NCBI RefSeq assembly: GCF_030535495.1
Contig: NZ_JAUNRW010000007.1
Coordinates: forward strand, 1-47,319
DNA from: Corynebacterium sp.
GTDB lineage: Bacteria > Actinomycetota > Actinomycetes > Mycobacteriales > Mycobacteriaceae
DNA: 47,319 bases
Reading direction: 5' to 3'
The notes beneath the pieces are model-generated. The model saw nothing but the letters and a program-made list of their open reading frames with translations, had not been told where the DNA came from and did no database searches. This document shows, piece after piece, positions 9,819-17,918 of this stretch. Both the position numbers and the translations under genes were made by a program. How positions within the stretch are numbered: the first letter of the stretch is position 1; each line of letters starts with the position of its first letter.

Positions 9819-10646
9819 TTAGGCCTGGCCGACCTCGAAACGCTTGAAGCCGGTCAGGGTGACGCCGGCGTCATCCATGAGCTGCTTGACGGTCTTCTTG
9901 GAGTCGGCGACAGAGGCCTGCTCCAGGAGGACGACGTCCTTGTAGAAGCCGCCCAGGCGACCCTCGACGATCTTCGGGATGGCCTGCTCCGGCTTGCCCT
10001 CCTCGCGGGTGATCTGCTCGGCGATGTTGCGCTCCTTCTCCACAACCTCCGCCGGGACGTCCTCGCGGGTCAGGTAACCGGCCTTGAGGGCGGCAACCTG
10101 CATGGCGGCGGCCTTGGCGGCAGCCTCTGCCTCAGCACCGGAACCGGTGTAGGCGACCAGGACACCGACTGCCGGCGGCAGGTCGGAGGCACGCTGGTGC
10201 AGGTAGACGGCGACGTTGTCGCCCTCGACGGTGGCGGCGCGACGCAGCTGCAGCTTCTCGCCGATCTTGGCGGACATCTCCTGCAGGACATCGGCGGCCG
10301 GCTTGCCGTCGATCTCAGCGGCGGCGAGCTCCTCCGGGGTGTTGGCCTTGGCGGCGGCGGCAGCCTCGGCGATCTTCGCGGCCAGCTCCTTGAACTCGGC
10401 GTTCTTGGCCACGAAGTCGGTCTCGGAGTTGATCTCCACCATGGTGTTGCCGGAGACGGCGATCAGGCCCTCGGAAGCGGAGCGCTCGGCGCGCTTGCCC
10501 ACATCCTTGGCACCCTTGATGCGCAGGATCTCAACAGCCTTGTCGAAGTCACCAGCGGACTCGTCCAGGGCCTTCTTGCAGTCGAGCATGCCGGAGCCGG
10601 TGAGCTCGCGGAGCTTCTTGACGTCTGCAGCAGTGTAGTTCGCCAT
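9819..10646 (-). CDS. tsf: Elongation factor Ts
   Basis: EF-Ts is the guanine nucleotide exchange factor for EF-Tu. The 275-residue protein opens with the UBA-like domain ([19 protein letters not shown], then CKKALDE). The core region includes [16 protein letters not shown], the conserved EF-Tu contact (TDFV), and the dimerisation half follows. The start is ATG 10646 with AGGAGG about 12 bases upstream, a little far. Earlier in-frame starts up to 10754 run through the terminator-like hairpin and are unlikely. It pairs with rpsB as in most bacteria. Confidence 0.97.
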   Translation of the reverse strand: MANYTAADVKKLRELTGSGMLDCKKALDESAGDFDKAVEILRIKGAKDVGKRAERSASEGLIAVSGNTMVEINSETDFVAKNAEFKELAAKIAEAAAAAKANTPEELAAAEIDGKPAADVLQEMSAKIGEKLQLRRAATVEGDNVAVYLHQRASDLPPAVGVLVAYTGSGAEAEAAAKAAAMQVAALKAGYLTREDVPAEVVEKERNIAEQITREEGKPEQAIPKIVEGRLGGFYKDVVLLEQASVADSKKTVKQLMDDAGVTLTGFKRFEVGQA

Positions 10647-10705
10647 AGTCGGGGCGATCCTCCTCGTATCGGAACGGTTATCGACCACAGAGCGTAGTCG
10701 ATGGG

Positions 10706-10740
10706 AAAGGCCCCCGCCGCGTACACGACCGGCGGGGGCC
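10706..10740 (-). terminator. Hairpin terminator/attenuator between rpsB and tsf
   Basis: GGCCCCCGCC (10709-10718) and GGCGGGGGCC (10731-10740) form a perfect 10-base GC stem with a 12-base loop. On the minus strand the stem is followed by TTTCCC, a weak U-tract. It sits 30 bases after the rpsB stop, so it should reduce tsf transcription relative to rpsB rather than abolish it, or tsf has its own promoter. Confidence 0.7.
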
Positions 10741-10770
10741 TCAAGTTGTGTCAAGGCCGAACGCCTCGAT

Positions 10771-11685
10771 TTAGTTTTCTGCGCCCTCGGTGGACTCAGC
10801 AGCCTCAGCGGCCGGCTCGGTGACCTGTGCGGCCTCGGCGGCGGCAGCCTCGGTGGACTCGGCCTCAGTGGCCTCGGTCACGGCGTCGGACTGGGTGACC
10901 TGGGACGGGGACTGCTCGGCGGCCTTCTCGGCGTCGGCAGCGGCCTTCTCCTGGGTGTCACCGGCAGCTTCCTTGGAAGCGGCGAGCTGACGCTCCTCGC
11001 GGGCCTTCTTGCCCTCCTCCACGGCGGTGGAGATGACGCGGGACAGCAGGGCGGTGGAGCGGATGGCGTCATCGTTGCCCGGGACCGGCCAGTCGACGAC
11101 GTCCGGGTCGCAGTTGGTGTCCAGCACGGCGACGACCGGGATGTTGAGCTTGTGGGCCTCGTTGACCGCGATGTGCTCCTTGTTGGTGTCGATCACCCAG
11201 AGAGCGGAGGGGACGCGGGTCATGTCGGCGATGCCACCCAGGACGCGCTCCAGCTTGGTGCGCTCGCGGGTGAGCATGAGGATCTCCTTCTTGGTGCGAC
11301 CCTCGTAGCCGTTCTCCGCTGCGTCCATGGCCTGCAGCTCCTTGAGGCGGTGCAGACGCTTGGAGACGGTCTGGAAGTTGGTCAGCATGCCGCCGAGCCA
11401 ACGGTGGTTGACGTAGGGCATTCCGACGCGGTCGGCCTCGACCTGGACGGCCTCCTGGGCCTGCTTCTTGGTGCCGACGAACAGGATGGTGCCGCCGTGG
11501 GCGACGGTCTCCTTGACGAACTCGAACGCTGCGTCGATGTAGGTCAGGGTCTGCTGCAGGTCGATGATGTAGATGCCGTTGCGGTCGGTGAAGATGAAGC
11601 GACGCATCTTCGGGTTCCAACGACGGGTCTGGTGGCCGAAGTGGACACCGGCATCGAGAAGCTCGCGCATGGTAACGACTGCCAT
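10771..11685 (-). CDS. rpsB: 30S ribosomal protein S2
   Basis: S2 binds the 16S rRNA late in 30S assembly. The N-terminal 235 or so residues match the family: [20 protein letters not shown], then [15 protein letters not shown], then [14 protein letters not shown] and the [16 protein letters not shown] block. A C-terminal extension of roughly 65 residues follows. It is almost all Ala, Glu, Thr and Ser (for example [19 protein letters not shown]), acidic and surely disordered. Such tails are common in actinobacterial S2. ATG 11685 follows GTGAGCGTGAC with no strong ribosome site in the last 10 bases (GAAAGTGAG is closest). It is the first gene of the rpsB-tsf unit. Confidence 0.97.
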   Translation of the reverse strand: MAVVTMRELLDAGVHFGHQTRRWNPKMRRFIFTDRNGIYIIDLQQTLTYIDAAFEFVKETVAHGGTILFVGTKKQAQEAVQVEADRVGMPYVNHRWLGGMLTNFQTVSKRLHRLKELQAMDAAENGYEGRTKKEILMLTRERTKLERVLGGIADMTRVPSALWVIDTNKEHIAVNEAHKLNIPVVAVLDTNCDPDVVDWPVPGNDDAIRSTALLSRVISTAVEEGKKAREERQLAASKEAAGDTQEKAAADAEKAAEQSPSQVTQSDAVTEATEAESTEAAAAEAAQVTEPAAEAAESTEGAEN

Positions 11686-11729
11686 GTCACGCTCACTTTC
11701 TGGTAGTTTTCGGTTTTCTGTCTTCTGAC

Positions 11730-11750
11730 GTGCAGGTTTTTGTCCTGCAC
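11730..11750 (-). other. rpsB 5' leader hairpin
   Basis: On the minus strand GTGCAGG-ACAAAAA-CCTGCAC is a perfect 7-base stem with an A-rich loop, 45 bases before the rpsB ATG and at or just after the likely transcription start. It could be an S2 autoregulatory or stability element, which is inference. Confidence 0.4.
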
Positions 11751-11777
11751 CCTAGCGACGAGGCCAGCCACTGACAC
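11749..11777 (-). promoter_or_regulatory. Candidate rpsB promoter
   Basis: On the minus strand TAGGGT (11754-11749) fits the loose actinobacterial -10 hexamer. GTGTCA lies 17 bases upstream as a poor -35. The expected start site near 11742 would give a leader of about 57 bases. This is based on pattern only. Confidence 0.35.
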
Positions 11778-11790
11778 CCGGATATCCGGG
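11777..11790. promoter_or_regulatory. Perfect 14-base palindrome upstream of rpsB promoter
   Basis: CCCGGATATCCGGG is self-complementary over all 14 bases. It is flanked by a second, outer inverted pair, CTGACA (11771-11776) and TGTCAG (11795-11800). It lies immediately upstream of, or overlaps, the proposed -35 box and is a candidate operator. No regulator is known to me for this sequence. Confidence 0.35.
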
Positions 11791-11904
11791 ACCATGTCAG
11801 CGTCGGTGTTCCCCGCCGCGCGTAGTCAGCGCGCACCTTGGAGGGCACACTGCTGGCGCCCACTTTAGCCCTCTGGCCTGCGATCGCCAAACCGGGACAC
11901 GCAA

Positions 11905-11913
11905 TTGTCCACA
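11905..11913. promoter_or_regulatory. DnaA-box-like nonamer TTGTCCACA
   Basis: TTGTCCACA is the nonamer preferred by DnaA of high-GC actinobacteria as I recall it. It stands alone here, in the rpsB/M23 intergenic region. A single box may be chance, and it is listed because a perfect pair occurs at 17919-17942. Confidence 0.3.
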
Positions 11914-11996
11914 GGCCGGTCACATGCGCCCCACCATCCACAAGTCCACTGCTTATCGACGCCCCGCTCCTCCCCCAACCCCCTAACCTCGCGGGC

Positions 11997-12455
11997 ATGC
12001 GGTGGCTGGTTGTTTTCGTGGTGTTGGCACTGGTGGGCGGAGGGACTCCGGCCTGGGCCTATGTCTCCCCCACCGGTTCGGTTCATGTGCTGCGCGCCTT
12101 CGACCGCCCGGACCACAACTGGCTGCCCGGGCACCGTGGCGTCGACCTGGCGCTGCCGGTGGGTGGGACGGTGGTGGCCGCCGGGGACGGGGTGGTGGCC
12201 TTCGCCGGTGTGGTGGCCGGCACCCCGACGGTGTCGGTGGATCACGCCGACGGGATACGCACCACCTATCAACCGGTGCACGCGCGGGTGGCCCGCGGGG
12301 ATGCGGTGCGGGAAGGGCAGACGATCGGGACCCTCGGCCACCCGACGGACGGCTGGCCGGGGCTGCACTGGGGAGCGCGGCGGGGTGCGGCGGATTACGT
12401 CAACCCGCTGGGGCTGCTGGATGCGCCGGTGATCAGGTTGAAGCCGAATGCGTGA
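11997..12455 (+). CDS. Secreted M23-family (LytM-like) peptidase, probably non-canonical active site
   Basis: This is a 152-residue exported protein. A signal peptide (MRWLVVFVVLALVGGG, cleavage after TPAWA, about residue 21) precedes a compact LytM domain. Zinc ligands are visible as H46 and D50 in PGHRGVDLAL and H124 in GLHWGARRG. H95 (YQPVHARV) may be the first catalytic His. The usual HxH motif reads GLH, so the second catalytic His is a Gly at position 122. Comparable actinobacterial proteins next to rpsB share LHWG. The start is ATG 11997, and upstream in-frame codons have no homology. Its last 23 bases overlap the convergent antitoxin gene. The role may be cell-wall binding or an amidase regulator rather than hydrolysis. 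Confidence 0.85.
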   Translation: MRWLVVFVVLALVGGGTPAWAYVSPTGSVHVLRAFDRPDHNWLPGHRGVDLALPVGGTVVAAGDGVVAFAGVVAGTPTVSVDHADGIRTTYQPVHARVARGDAVREGQTIGTLGHPTDGWPGLHWGARRGAADYVNPLGLLDAPVIRLKPNA

Positions 12456-13548
12456 TCGGCAGGGGCACCTTCCACTGCCGCAGATGAGGAACAGCACTGG
12501 GGGCCTCCCGCACCAGCGTGGATTGCCATGGAATGTGCCCCTCGTTCTGGAGGCGCCCGATGAGCACGATCGGGTGCACGTCGAGGTGCTTCGCCGCCAT
12601 GTCGACCCATCTCCTGGTGATCCGGCCCGGAACCTCCGGTAGCGGACCTGCGATGGCCAGCGATCCCGCCAGGGCGTCTGCTTCCTGTTCCCACTTGTCC
12701 TCACCGGGGGCGCTGAGATCGTCGGCGATCGCGTCGTTCGTACCACTCAGGTGCCCGAGCAGGACGTGAGCAGCCTCGTGGAGGATGGTGAAGAGGACTT
12801 TATCCAGGCGTTTCCCGCGGCCGGAGACACCGATGGCCGGGGCGCCGTCGAGAAGCAGTGCGCAACCGTCGAGCTTTCCACCCGGAAATGCCTCCAGGTA
12901 CACCAGCCGCACGCCCGCCTCCGCGAACAATGCCTGGAACGTGGCCAGAGCTGATGGTTCCCGGGCTGCCGACGAGAGCGTGCGCACCGCGACCTCGAAA
13001 GCGTCCCGATTGTACTCCCTTGCAGGCAGGTTCTCCGCGACCCTGTGCACGCACGCCACCCAGGCCCGCTGCACCGGGGTCACGGTGTCGTCGGTATTGC
13101 TGCGACGGGCAGAGAAAGCCAGGGCGGAAGTGTCATCGAGGGATCTCATCCCCAGCAGATCCAGGACATCTCGCACTTGCTCCGCAGTGTCACCGGTGCT
13201 GACCAGACCTCGCTTCTGCAGTTCCCGCACCGGTGCCAGTTCCTGTAGGCGGGCCCGGGTCCGCACCGAATCGATGGACTCCTGCACCTGGGTGTCCTGC
13301 GACTGCAGCCACAAAAGGTAGGTGTCCTGGAGGTTCAACCACAGCTCCGCCGAAGTGTCGAGGGCAGCCCCGATCTGGGCGGCGGATTCGCGGGTAATCT
13401 CACGCTTTCCCGTGATGACCTCCGACACGAACTGCACCGGCCGGTCCAATACTGCCGCGAAGTCCTGCTGCGACCATCCCCGTGCCTCCAGTTCCTCGGC
13501 GAGGAACTCACCGGCCGGAAACGCCTCTGCCATGGGGGTCGTGCTCAT
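12433..13548 (-). CDS. higA: HigA-type antitoxin fused to ImmA/IrrE metallopeptidase domain
   Basis: This is a two-domain protein of 371 residues. Residues about 8-75 form a HigA-type helix-turn-helix (LAEELEARGWSQQDFAAVLD, then VQFVSEVITGKREITRESA). The middle is helical. Residues about 200-300 carry an M78 ImmA/IrrE zinc-peptidase signature: HEAAH at 257-261, with the downstream acidic ligand in EQEADALAGSLAI (287-299). It lies 27 bases after the higB-like toxin gene on the same strand. I choose ATG 13548, which has AGGTG about six bases upstream; GTG 13557 is possible. The HTH likely represses the operon and neutralises HigB, and the peptidase could degrade a partner or itself. It is absent from the standard rpsB-xerC neighbourhood, so it is accessory. 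Confidence 0.85.
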   Translation of the reverse strand: MSTTPMAEAFPAGEFLAEELEARGWSQQDFAAVLDRPVQFVSEVITGKREITRESAAQIGAALDTSAELWLNLQDTYLLWLQSQDTQVQESIDSVRTRARLQELAPVRELQKRGLVSTGDTAEQVRDVLDLLGMRSLDDTSALAFSARRSNTDDTVTPVQRAWVACVHRVAENLPAREYNRDAFEVAVRTLSSAAREPSALATFQALFAEAGVRLVYLEAFPGGKLDGCALLLDGAPAIGVSGRGKRLDKVLFTILHEAAHVLLGHLSGTNDAIADDLSAPGEDKWEQEADALAGSLAIAGPLPEVPGRITRRWVDMAAKHLDVHPIVLIGRLQNEGHIPWQSTLVREAPSAVPHLRQWKVPLPITHSAST

Positions 13549-13575
13549 CGAATTCACCTGCTCTCATTGACCTTT

Positions 13576-13875
13576 TCAGTGGTAATCCACCATCTCCAGG
13601 ATGATGACCATCCGCCCGGCGTCGTCGGTGTCGAAACGGAGGATCAGCCGGTACCTCCGGTTGAGCCGGATGGACGACGTGCCCTCGCGATCACCGGACA
13701 GCTTCTCCAGCCGCAGGGATGTCATCGCCCGAAGGTCCCGTTCATCGGTGGCGCTCGTGATGATCTGAATCTTCTTGCGGTAGCTCTTGACAATGTCCGG
13801 GCTCCAGCGAGCAGCGTGGTAGCCCGGATCCTCGGCGATCCGTTTCAACTCTCGGTCTGCGTAAATAACCCGCAA
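13576..13875 (-). CDS. higB: HigB/RelE-type mRNA interferase toxin
   Basis: This is a 99-residue basic protein of the RelE/ParE superfamily. The core LRLEKLSGDREGTSSIRLNR, followed by RYRLILRFD, is the HigB pattern in which basic residues and a C-terminal aromatic/His (VDYH) act on ribosome-bound mRNA. The start is TTG at 13875, chosen because GAGGAGG stands four to five bases before it and the homology begins at once (RVIYADREL). The toxin-first order with the antitoxin downstream is the HigBA hallmark. HigB cleaves translating mRNA when the antitoxin is lost; that is family knowledge, not seen here. Confidence 0.85.
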   Translation of the reverse strand: MRVIYADRELKRIAEDPGYHAARWSPDIVKSYRKKIQIITSATDERDLRAMTSLRLEKLSGDREGTSSIRLNRRYRLILRFDTDDAGRMVIILEMVDYH

Positions 13876-13969
13876 CTACCCTCCTCACCGGGAGTGGAGC
13901 GAATAGTCACAACTGAGGGTTCATACCTCACATGAATCACCATATACGACTAGGGAGCCGGTGACAACG
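13876..13969 (-). promoter_or_regulatory. higBA promoter/operator region
   Basis: This 94-base gap upstream of the toxin is markedly AT-richer than its flanks. It contains the inverted repeat TTCAT (13920-13924) / ATGAA (13932-13936) spaced by seven bases, a plausible HigA operator, and TATATGGT on the minus strand. GAGGAGG next to the TTG is the toxin ribosome site. Confidence 0.4.
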
Positions 13970-14848
13970 CTACGCCCGCGGATGCGCCTGGTGGAACACG
14001 TCCTTGAGCCGTTCCGCCGACACGTGCGTGTAGATCTGCGTGGTCTGCAGTGAGGAATGCCCGAGCATCTCCTGCACCACGCGCAGATCGGCCCCGCCCT
14101 CGAGCAGATGGGTGGCGGCGGTGTGACGCAGCCCGTGCGGGGAGATGCGCTGGCCGGTGACCTGGCCGGCCTTCTCCACGACACGCCGAATCTGGCGGGG
14201 ATCGATTCGCCCGCCACGCACGCCGACGAACAGGGCCGGGGTCTCCCCCGCCAACTCACCGCGGCCGCGGTCCAGCCACTGCGTCACCGCGTCAGCAGCT
14301 GCGTCCCCGAACGGCACGACGCGCTCCTTGTCACCCTTACCCAACACACGGACGGTCCGGCGGGTCAGGTCCAGATCCTTGACATCCATGCCCGCCAGCT
14401 CCGAGACGCGCACCCCGGTGGCGTACAGCAGCTCCAGCATGGCGCTGTCCCGGAGGAACTCGATCTCATCCGCGGAGGCGGCGTTACCCACGAATTCCCC
14501 GGCCTTCGTCACACCCAGCACCTCGGGCAGGGGCCGGCTCACCTTCGGTGACACCAACCGCGCCGCCACATCCGCCTCGAGGTGCCCCTGACGCAGAGCC
14601 CACGTGGAGAAGCTGCGGACCGAGGCCGTCCGGCGGGCGATGGTGGCGCGCGATTTCCCCTCCCGCACCGCCGCCGCCAGCCAGGCACGCAGGGCAGGCA
14701 GCGTGAACCCGGCGAAGTTCGGCACGTTCTCCGCCAGTGAGCGCAGGTCCGAGCGGTAGCCACGGACGGTGGCCTCCGAGCGGCCGAGCACCAGCCGGGA
14801 GTGATCGACGAAGTCCTCGATCGCCTCCGCCAGCTGGTGACTGTTCAT
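13970..14848 (-). CDS. xerC: Tyrosine recombinase XerC
   Basis: XerC acts with XerD at dif to resolve chromosome dimers. The 292-residue protein has the SAM-like core-binding domain (about 1-95) and a C-terminal catalytic domain. The catalytic set is visible as R147 (TGVRVSEL), a Lys in GKGDKER (171-176), H238 and R241 (HGLRHTAATH), H264 (LGHSSLQTT) and nucleophile Y273 (QIYTHV). The size and the xerC-dprA-comM order mark it as the housekeeping recombinase rather than a phage or integron integrase, despite the adjacent toxin-antitoxin pair. The start ATG 14848 lies four bases after the dprA stop. Confidence 0.93.
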   Translation of the reverse strand: MNSHQLAEAIEDFVDHSRLVLGRSEATVRGYRSDLRSLAENVPNFAGFTLPALRAWLAAAVREGKSRATIARRTASVRSFSTWALRQGHLEADVAARLVSPKVSRPLPEVLGVTKAGEFVGNAASADEIEFLRDSAMLELLYATGVRVSELAGMDVKDLDLTRRTVRVLGKGDKERVVPFGDAAADAVTQWLDRGRGELAGETPALFVGVRGGRIDPRQIRRVVEKAGQVTGQRISPHGLRHTAATHLLEGGADLRVVQEMLGHSSLQTTQIYTHVSAERLKDVFHQAHPRA

Positions 14849-14852
14849 GAGG

Positions 14853-16010
14853 TCACAGTCTATCCGCCCGCTTCCACGTCGTCCCCTCCCGCACCACCAC
14901 CCCCCGCTTGCACAGGTCCATGAGCAGGTGGACGGTCAGCGGCAGCGGGAGGCCGGCCGACGCGGCCACTTCCTGCGCAATGGATCCGGCAGGCTCGATG
15001 GCGTCAAAGGCCCGCAGTTCATTGCGTGACAGAGACTGCACCGGCGTGGCGGCGAAGGCCAGCTCGTACTGCTCGGCGACATCGAGCGCGCCGACCGCCC
15101 CGAGCAGGCTCCGGATGTCATCCGACCCGGTGACCAGCTGCGCTCGCCCCTCCTTGATCCTCTCGTGGCAGCCCAACGATCCGGCGCCGGTGATCGGCCC
15201 CGGCACCGCCATGGTCACGCGGCCGAGACCCTCCGCCCAGGAAAGGGTGTTGAGAGCACCGGATCGCCAGGCGGCCTCGACGATGACCGTCCCGGACGTC
15301 AGGGCGGCCACCAGCCGGTTGCGGGTGAGGAAGCGGTGACGCTGCGGCGGGGTGCCCGGCGGGTACTCCGACACGCACACCCCCTGCCCGGCGATCCGGT
15401 CGAACAGCGCCGCGTTGCGGGCGGGATAGGTGCGGTCGATGCCGCAGGCCGCCACCGCCACGGTCAGCCCGCCGGCACCGAGGGCTGATTCGTGCGCGAC
15501 GGTGTCGATGCCCAACGCTCCCCCGGAGACCACCGTCCAGTGGTGGGACGCCAGGCCGGTGGCGATCTGCCGCGTCGCGTCCAACCCGTAGCGGGTGGCG
15601 GCCCGCGTGCCCACGATGGCGACCGACTGCGCCACCGCGGCCCCCAACGGCCCGCCGCGGACCCACAGGGCGTGGGGTGGCACGGCATCGTCCTGGTAGC
15701 TGCGCAGATGCTCGCTGCGACCGGTGGCGGCGAATCCGAAAGCCCGGTCGAATTCGGAGGTCGGCCACTCCGGGCTCTCGGGGGTGATCAACCGCGCACC
15801 CACGGCCGCCGCGGCGACGAGGTCCTCCTCCATCCGCTCCCAACCGCAGCGCGCGGCTGTCTGCCCGGCCAGCTCCCCCAGCCACGAGGCCCGGGAGCGG
15901 ACCCCGTGCGCGATTTCGCCGACATCCCTTCCGGCAGCCAGCAGCTGCTGCAAAGGACGCGAAGGACCCTCGACGACCCGGTTGAGGTAGGCCCAGTCCA
16001 GCTCGCTCAT
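14853..16010 (-). CDS. dprA: DNA-processing protein DprA
   Basis: DprA (Smf) loads RecA on incoming single-stranded DNA during transformation and is also kept in many non-competent species. The 385-residue protein has a helical N-terminus, the Rossmann-like core starting near SVAIVGTRAATRYG with VVSGGALGIDTVAHESAL and EYPPGTPPQRHRFLTRNR (the family box), and a C-terminal winged helix-like DML1 region from about 320. The start overlaps the comM stop by four bases, and xerC follows after four bases, so the three are translationally linked. Confidence 0.95.
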   Translation of the reverse strand: MSELDWAYLNRVVEGPSRPLQQLLAAGRDVGEIAHGVRSRASWLGELAGQTAARCGWERMEEDLVAAAAVGARLITPESPEWPTSEFDRAFGFAATGRSEHLRSYQDDAVPPHALWVRGGPLGAAVAQSVAIVGTRAATRYGLDATRQIATGLASHHWTVVSGGALGIDTVAHESALGAGGLTVAVAACGIDRTYPARNAALFDRIAGQGVCVSEYPPGTPPQRHRFLTRNRLVAALTSGTVIVEAAWRSGALNTLSWAEGLGRVTMAVPGPITGAGSLGCHERIKEGRAQLVTGSDDIRSLLGAVGALDVAEQYELAFAATPVQSLSRNELRAFDAIEPAGSIAQEVAASAGLPLPLTVHLLMDLCKRGVVVREGTTWKRADRL

Positions 16011-17470
16011 GCCCCCTCCCGCAGTTCCGCGGCGCGGAGCACGTGGCCCAGATCAGGTCGGGACACCCCGTCAAGATCGGCCAGCGTCCAGGCCAGCTTG
16101 AGCGCCCGGTCCACACCGCGCTGGGTGATGTCACCGGTGGACAGCAACGACCCCAGCGTCGCCATGCCGGCCTCATCCGCGGGGTAGTCCCGGCGCAACC
16201 GATGGGGGTCCATGGCGGCGTTGACGCATCCGAAACGCACCCGCGCCCGCTCCCGGGCCGCACTCACCCGCTCGCGGATGGCCCGTGAGGACTCTTCCTC
16301 CCCCACGAGCACCCCGGCCGAGGAGGTACGCGCGGTGATGTCCAGCCGGTCGCGCATCGGTCCGGAGAGATTGCGCAGGTAACCGGCGCGCTCGTGGGAT
16401 TTACACTGGCACCGCGCCGGGTCCTCCGTCGCGCACCGGCAGGGGTTGGCGGCGAGCACCAGCTGGAACCGCGCCGGAAACACCACCTCCCTCTGCGACC
16501 GCATCAGGCGCACCTCCCCGTCCTCCAGCGGGGTGCGCAGGCCGTCGAGGATGGCGGCCGGAACCTCGGACACCTCGTCGATGAACAGCACCCCGTGGTG
16601 GGCCAGGCTCACCGCCCCCGGCCGAGCGTTCCCCGATCCACCACCGAGCAGTGCTGCCCTGCTCACCGAATGATGCGGATCGATGAAGGGCGCCTGGCGC
16701 ATCACCCGGCCGTTACCCGCCACGGAATGCACAGCCGTGGCCTCCAGAGCCTGCGCCGGTGTCAACGGCGGCAGGATCCCGGGCAGGCGGGCGGCGATCA
16801 TCGACTTTCCCGAACCCGGCGGCCCGAGGAGCAGCATGTGGTGTCCACCCGCCGCCGCCACCTCGGCCGCGAACCGCGCCTCCCGCTGCCCGGCCAGATC
16901 AGCGAAATCCGGCACGTCCCGCTTATCCACGCCCTCTCTCCCCCGCGCCACCGGCAGCTCACCCCGGCCTGTGGCCCAGGCCCAGGCGGCGGACAGGGTC
17001 GGTGTCGCGAGGACGGTCAACCCGTCGATAAGCGTGGCCTCGGCAGCATTTCCCGGCGGGATAAGCGCGTAGCGGAAGCCATGCGCGCGGGCGGCGAGCA
17101 GGGCGGGCAGGACACCGGGGACCTCCCGGACGGAGCCGTCGAGACCCAGTTCCCCGACCACCACCGCACTGTCCAGCCGCGGGGCCAAAACCCCGGCTGC
17201 GAGGACGGCCAGTGCCGTGGGCAGGTCGAAGTGGGAACCGGATTTACGCAACGAGGCCGGGGACATCGACACCACAATCTTCGTCTTCGGCCACGGCAGG
17301 CGCGAGTTGGCCACGGCGGTGCGGATTCTGTCGCGGGATTCGCTCACCGCGGTATCCCCCAGGCCCACAAGGTGGATGCCCGGGAGTCCGGGGCCGACGT
17401 TGGCCTCGACCGTCACCGGGCGGGCCACCACCCCGTCGAGGGCCACCGTGCTGGTTCTACCAAGCGCCAT
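16007..17470 (-). CDS. comM: ComM / YifB-type Mg-chelatase-like AAA+ ATPase
   Basis: ComM is a hexameric helicase that promotes branch migration during recombination of transforming DNA. The 487-residue protein has an N-terminal Lon-protease-like domain (about 1-170; VVGELGLDGSVREVPG), then the AAA+ module with Walker A GPPGSGKS at 216-223, sensor and Walker B (HHGVLFIDEVSEV) and four cysteines in NPCRCATEDPARCQC, followed by the Mg-chelatase C-terminal region. I start at ATG 17470 (GAGGGGG upstream); a longer open frame to 17551 overlaps yraN and is not conserved. It overlaps yraN by 14 bases. Confidence 0.94.
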   Translation of the reverse strand: MALGRTSTVALDGVVARPVTVEANVGPGLPGIHLVGLGDTAVSESRDRIRTAVANSRLPWPKTKIVVSMSPASLRKSGSHFDLPTALAVLAAGVLAPRLDSAVVVGELGLDGSVREVPGVLPALLAARAHGFRYALIPPGNAAEATLIDGLTVLATPTLSAAWAWATGRGELPVARGREGVDKRDVPDFADLAGQREARFAAEVAAAGGHHMLLLGPPGSGKSMIAARLPGILPPLTPAQALEATAVHSVAGNGRVMRQAPFIDPHHSVSRAALLGGGSGNARPGAVSLAHHGVLFIDEVSEVPAAILDGLRTPLEDGEVRLMRSQREVVFPARFQLVLAANPCRCATEDPARCQCKSHERAGYLRNLSGPMRDRLDITARTSSAGVLVGEEESSRAIRERVSAARERARVRFGCVNAAMDPHRLRRDYPADEAGMATLGSLLSTGDITQRGVDRALKLAWTLADLDGVSRPDLGHVLRAAELREGA

Positions 17471-17828
17471 GGTCGACCCCCTCGTAGAACTCCACGTCGA
17501 AGCCGTGGCGGATGGTGGTGAACACGAGGACGTCGAAACGCACGCCCACATACTCCCGACCCTCGAGCCAGCGCGTGGCGGCCCGGCGGATGCGGGCCAG
17601 CTTTCGGCCGGTCACGGCCTCCGCACCGCCGTAGCCGCGGCCGGAGCGGGTCTTGACCTCGACGAACACGATGGTGCCGTCCGGCTCCCGGCAGACGAGG
17701 TCGAGCTCACCGACGGGATAGGCGACGTTCCGGTCGAGCACTTCGGCTCCGCGCCGGCGGTAGAAGGCGGCGGCCTCGGACTCTCCCTGTCGGCCGAGCC
17801 GGGTGCGACGTTTCTGAGCAACTGACAT
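17457..17828 (-). CDS. yraN: YraN family (UPF0102) predicted endonuclease
   Basis: This is a 123-residue protein of the YraN family, with a Holliday-junction-resolvase/restriction-endonuclease-like fold. The nuclease motif is seen as GELDLVCREPDGTIVFVEVK, where the Asp and the Glu-x-Lys triad bind metal, preceded by GRQGESEAAAFYRRRG. The start is ATG 17828 with AAGGGGGG six bases upstream. It is first in the yraN-comM-dprA-xerC operon, all DNA-processing genes. No catalytic function has been established for the family as far as I know. Twin DnaA boxes lie 91 bases upstream. Confidence 0.93.
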   Translation of the reverse strand: MSVAQKRRTRLGRQGESEAAAFYRRRGAEVLDRNVAYPVGELDLVCREPDGTIVFVEVKTRSGRGYGGAEAVTGRKLARIRRAATRWLEGREYVGVRFDVLVFTTIRHGFDVEFYEGVDHGAW

Positions 17829-17918
17829 GTGGTTTCCCCCCTTGGAAGTGATGTGGTTCCCAGGGTGGGCGTCGAGAGGCGAAAAGAAAAGCACAGGCAA
17901 TGGGCAAGACCCCGAATC

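Larger units (their letters stand above)
11686..11996. other. rpsB / M23 divergent intergenic region
   Basis: This 311-base region between the minus-strand rpsB and the plus-strand M23 gene holds, from left to right, the rpsB leader with a 7-base hairpin, a likely rpsB promoter, a 14-base palindrome, a TTGTCCACA DnaA-type box (11905-11913) and a GCTTATCGAC motif copy (11951-11960). I see no gene in it. CCCCAACCCCCTAACCTCG just before the M23 start lacks a clear ribosome site. Confidence 0.6.

Noticed and set aside
13970..14848. Integrase of a mobile element carrying the toxin-antitoxin pair
   Set aside because: Sequence length, motifs and the xerC-dprA-comM order are those of the chromosomal XerC; no att-like repeats were seen.
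16922..16931. TTATCCACG in comM as a further DnaA box
   Set aside because: One mismatch to consensus and inside coding sequence; a single near-match is not evidence.
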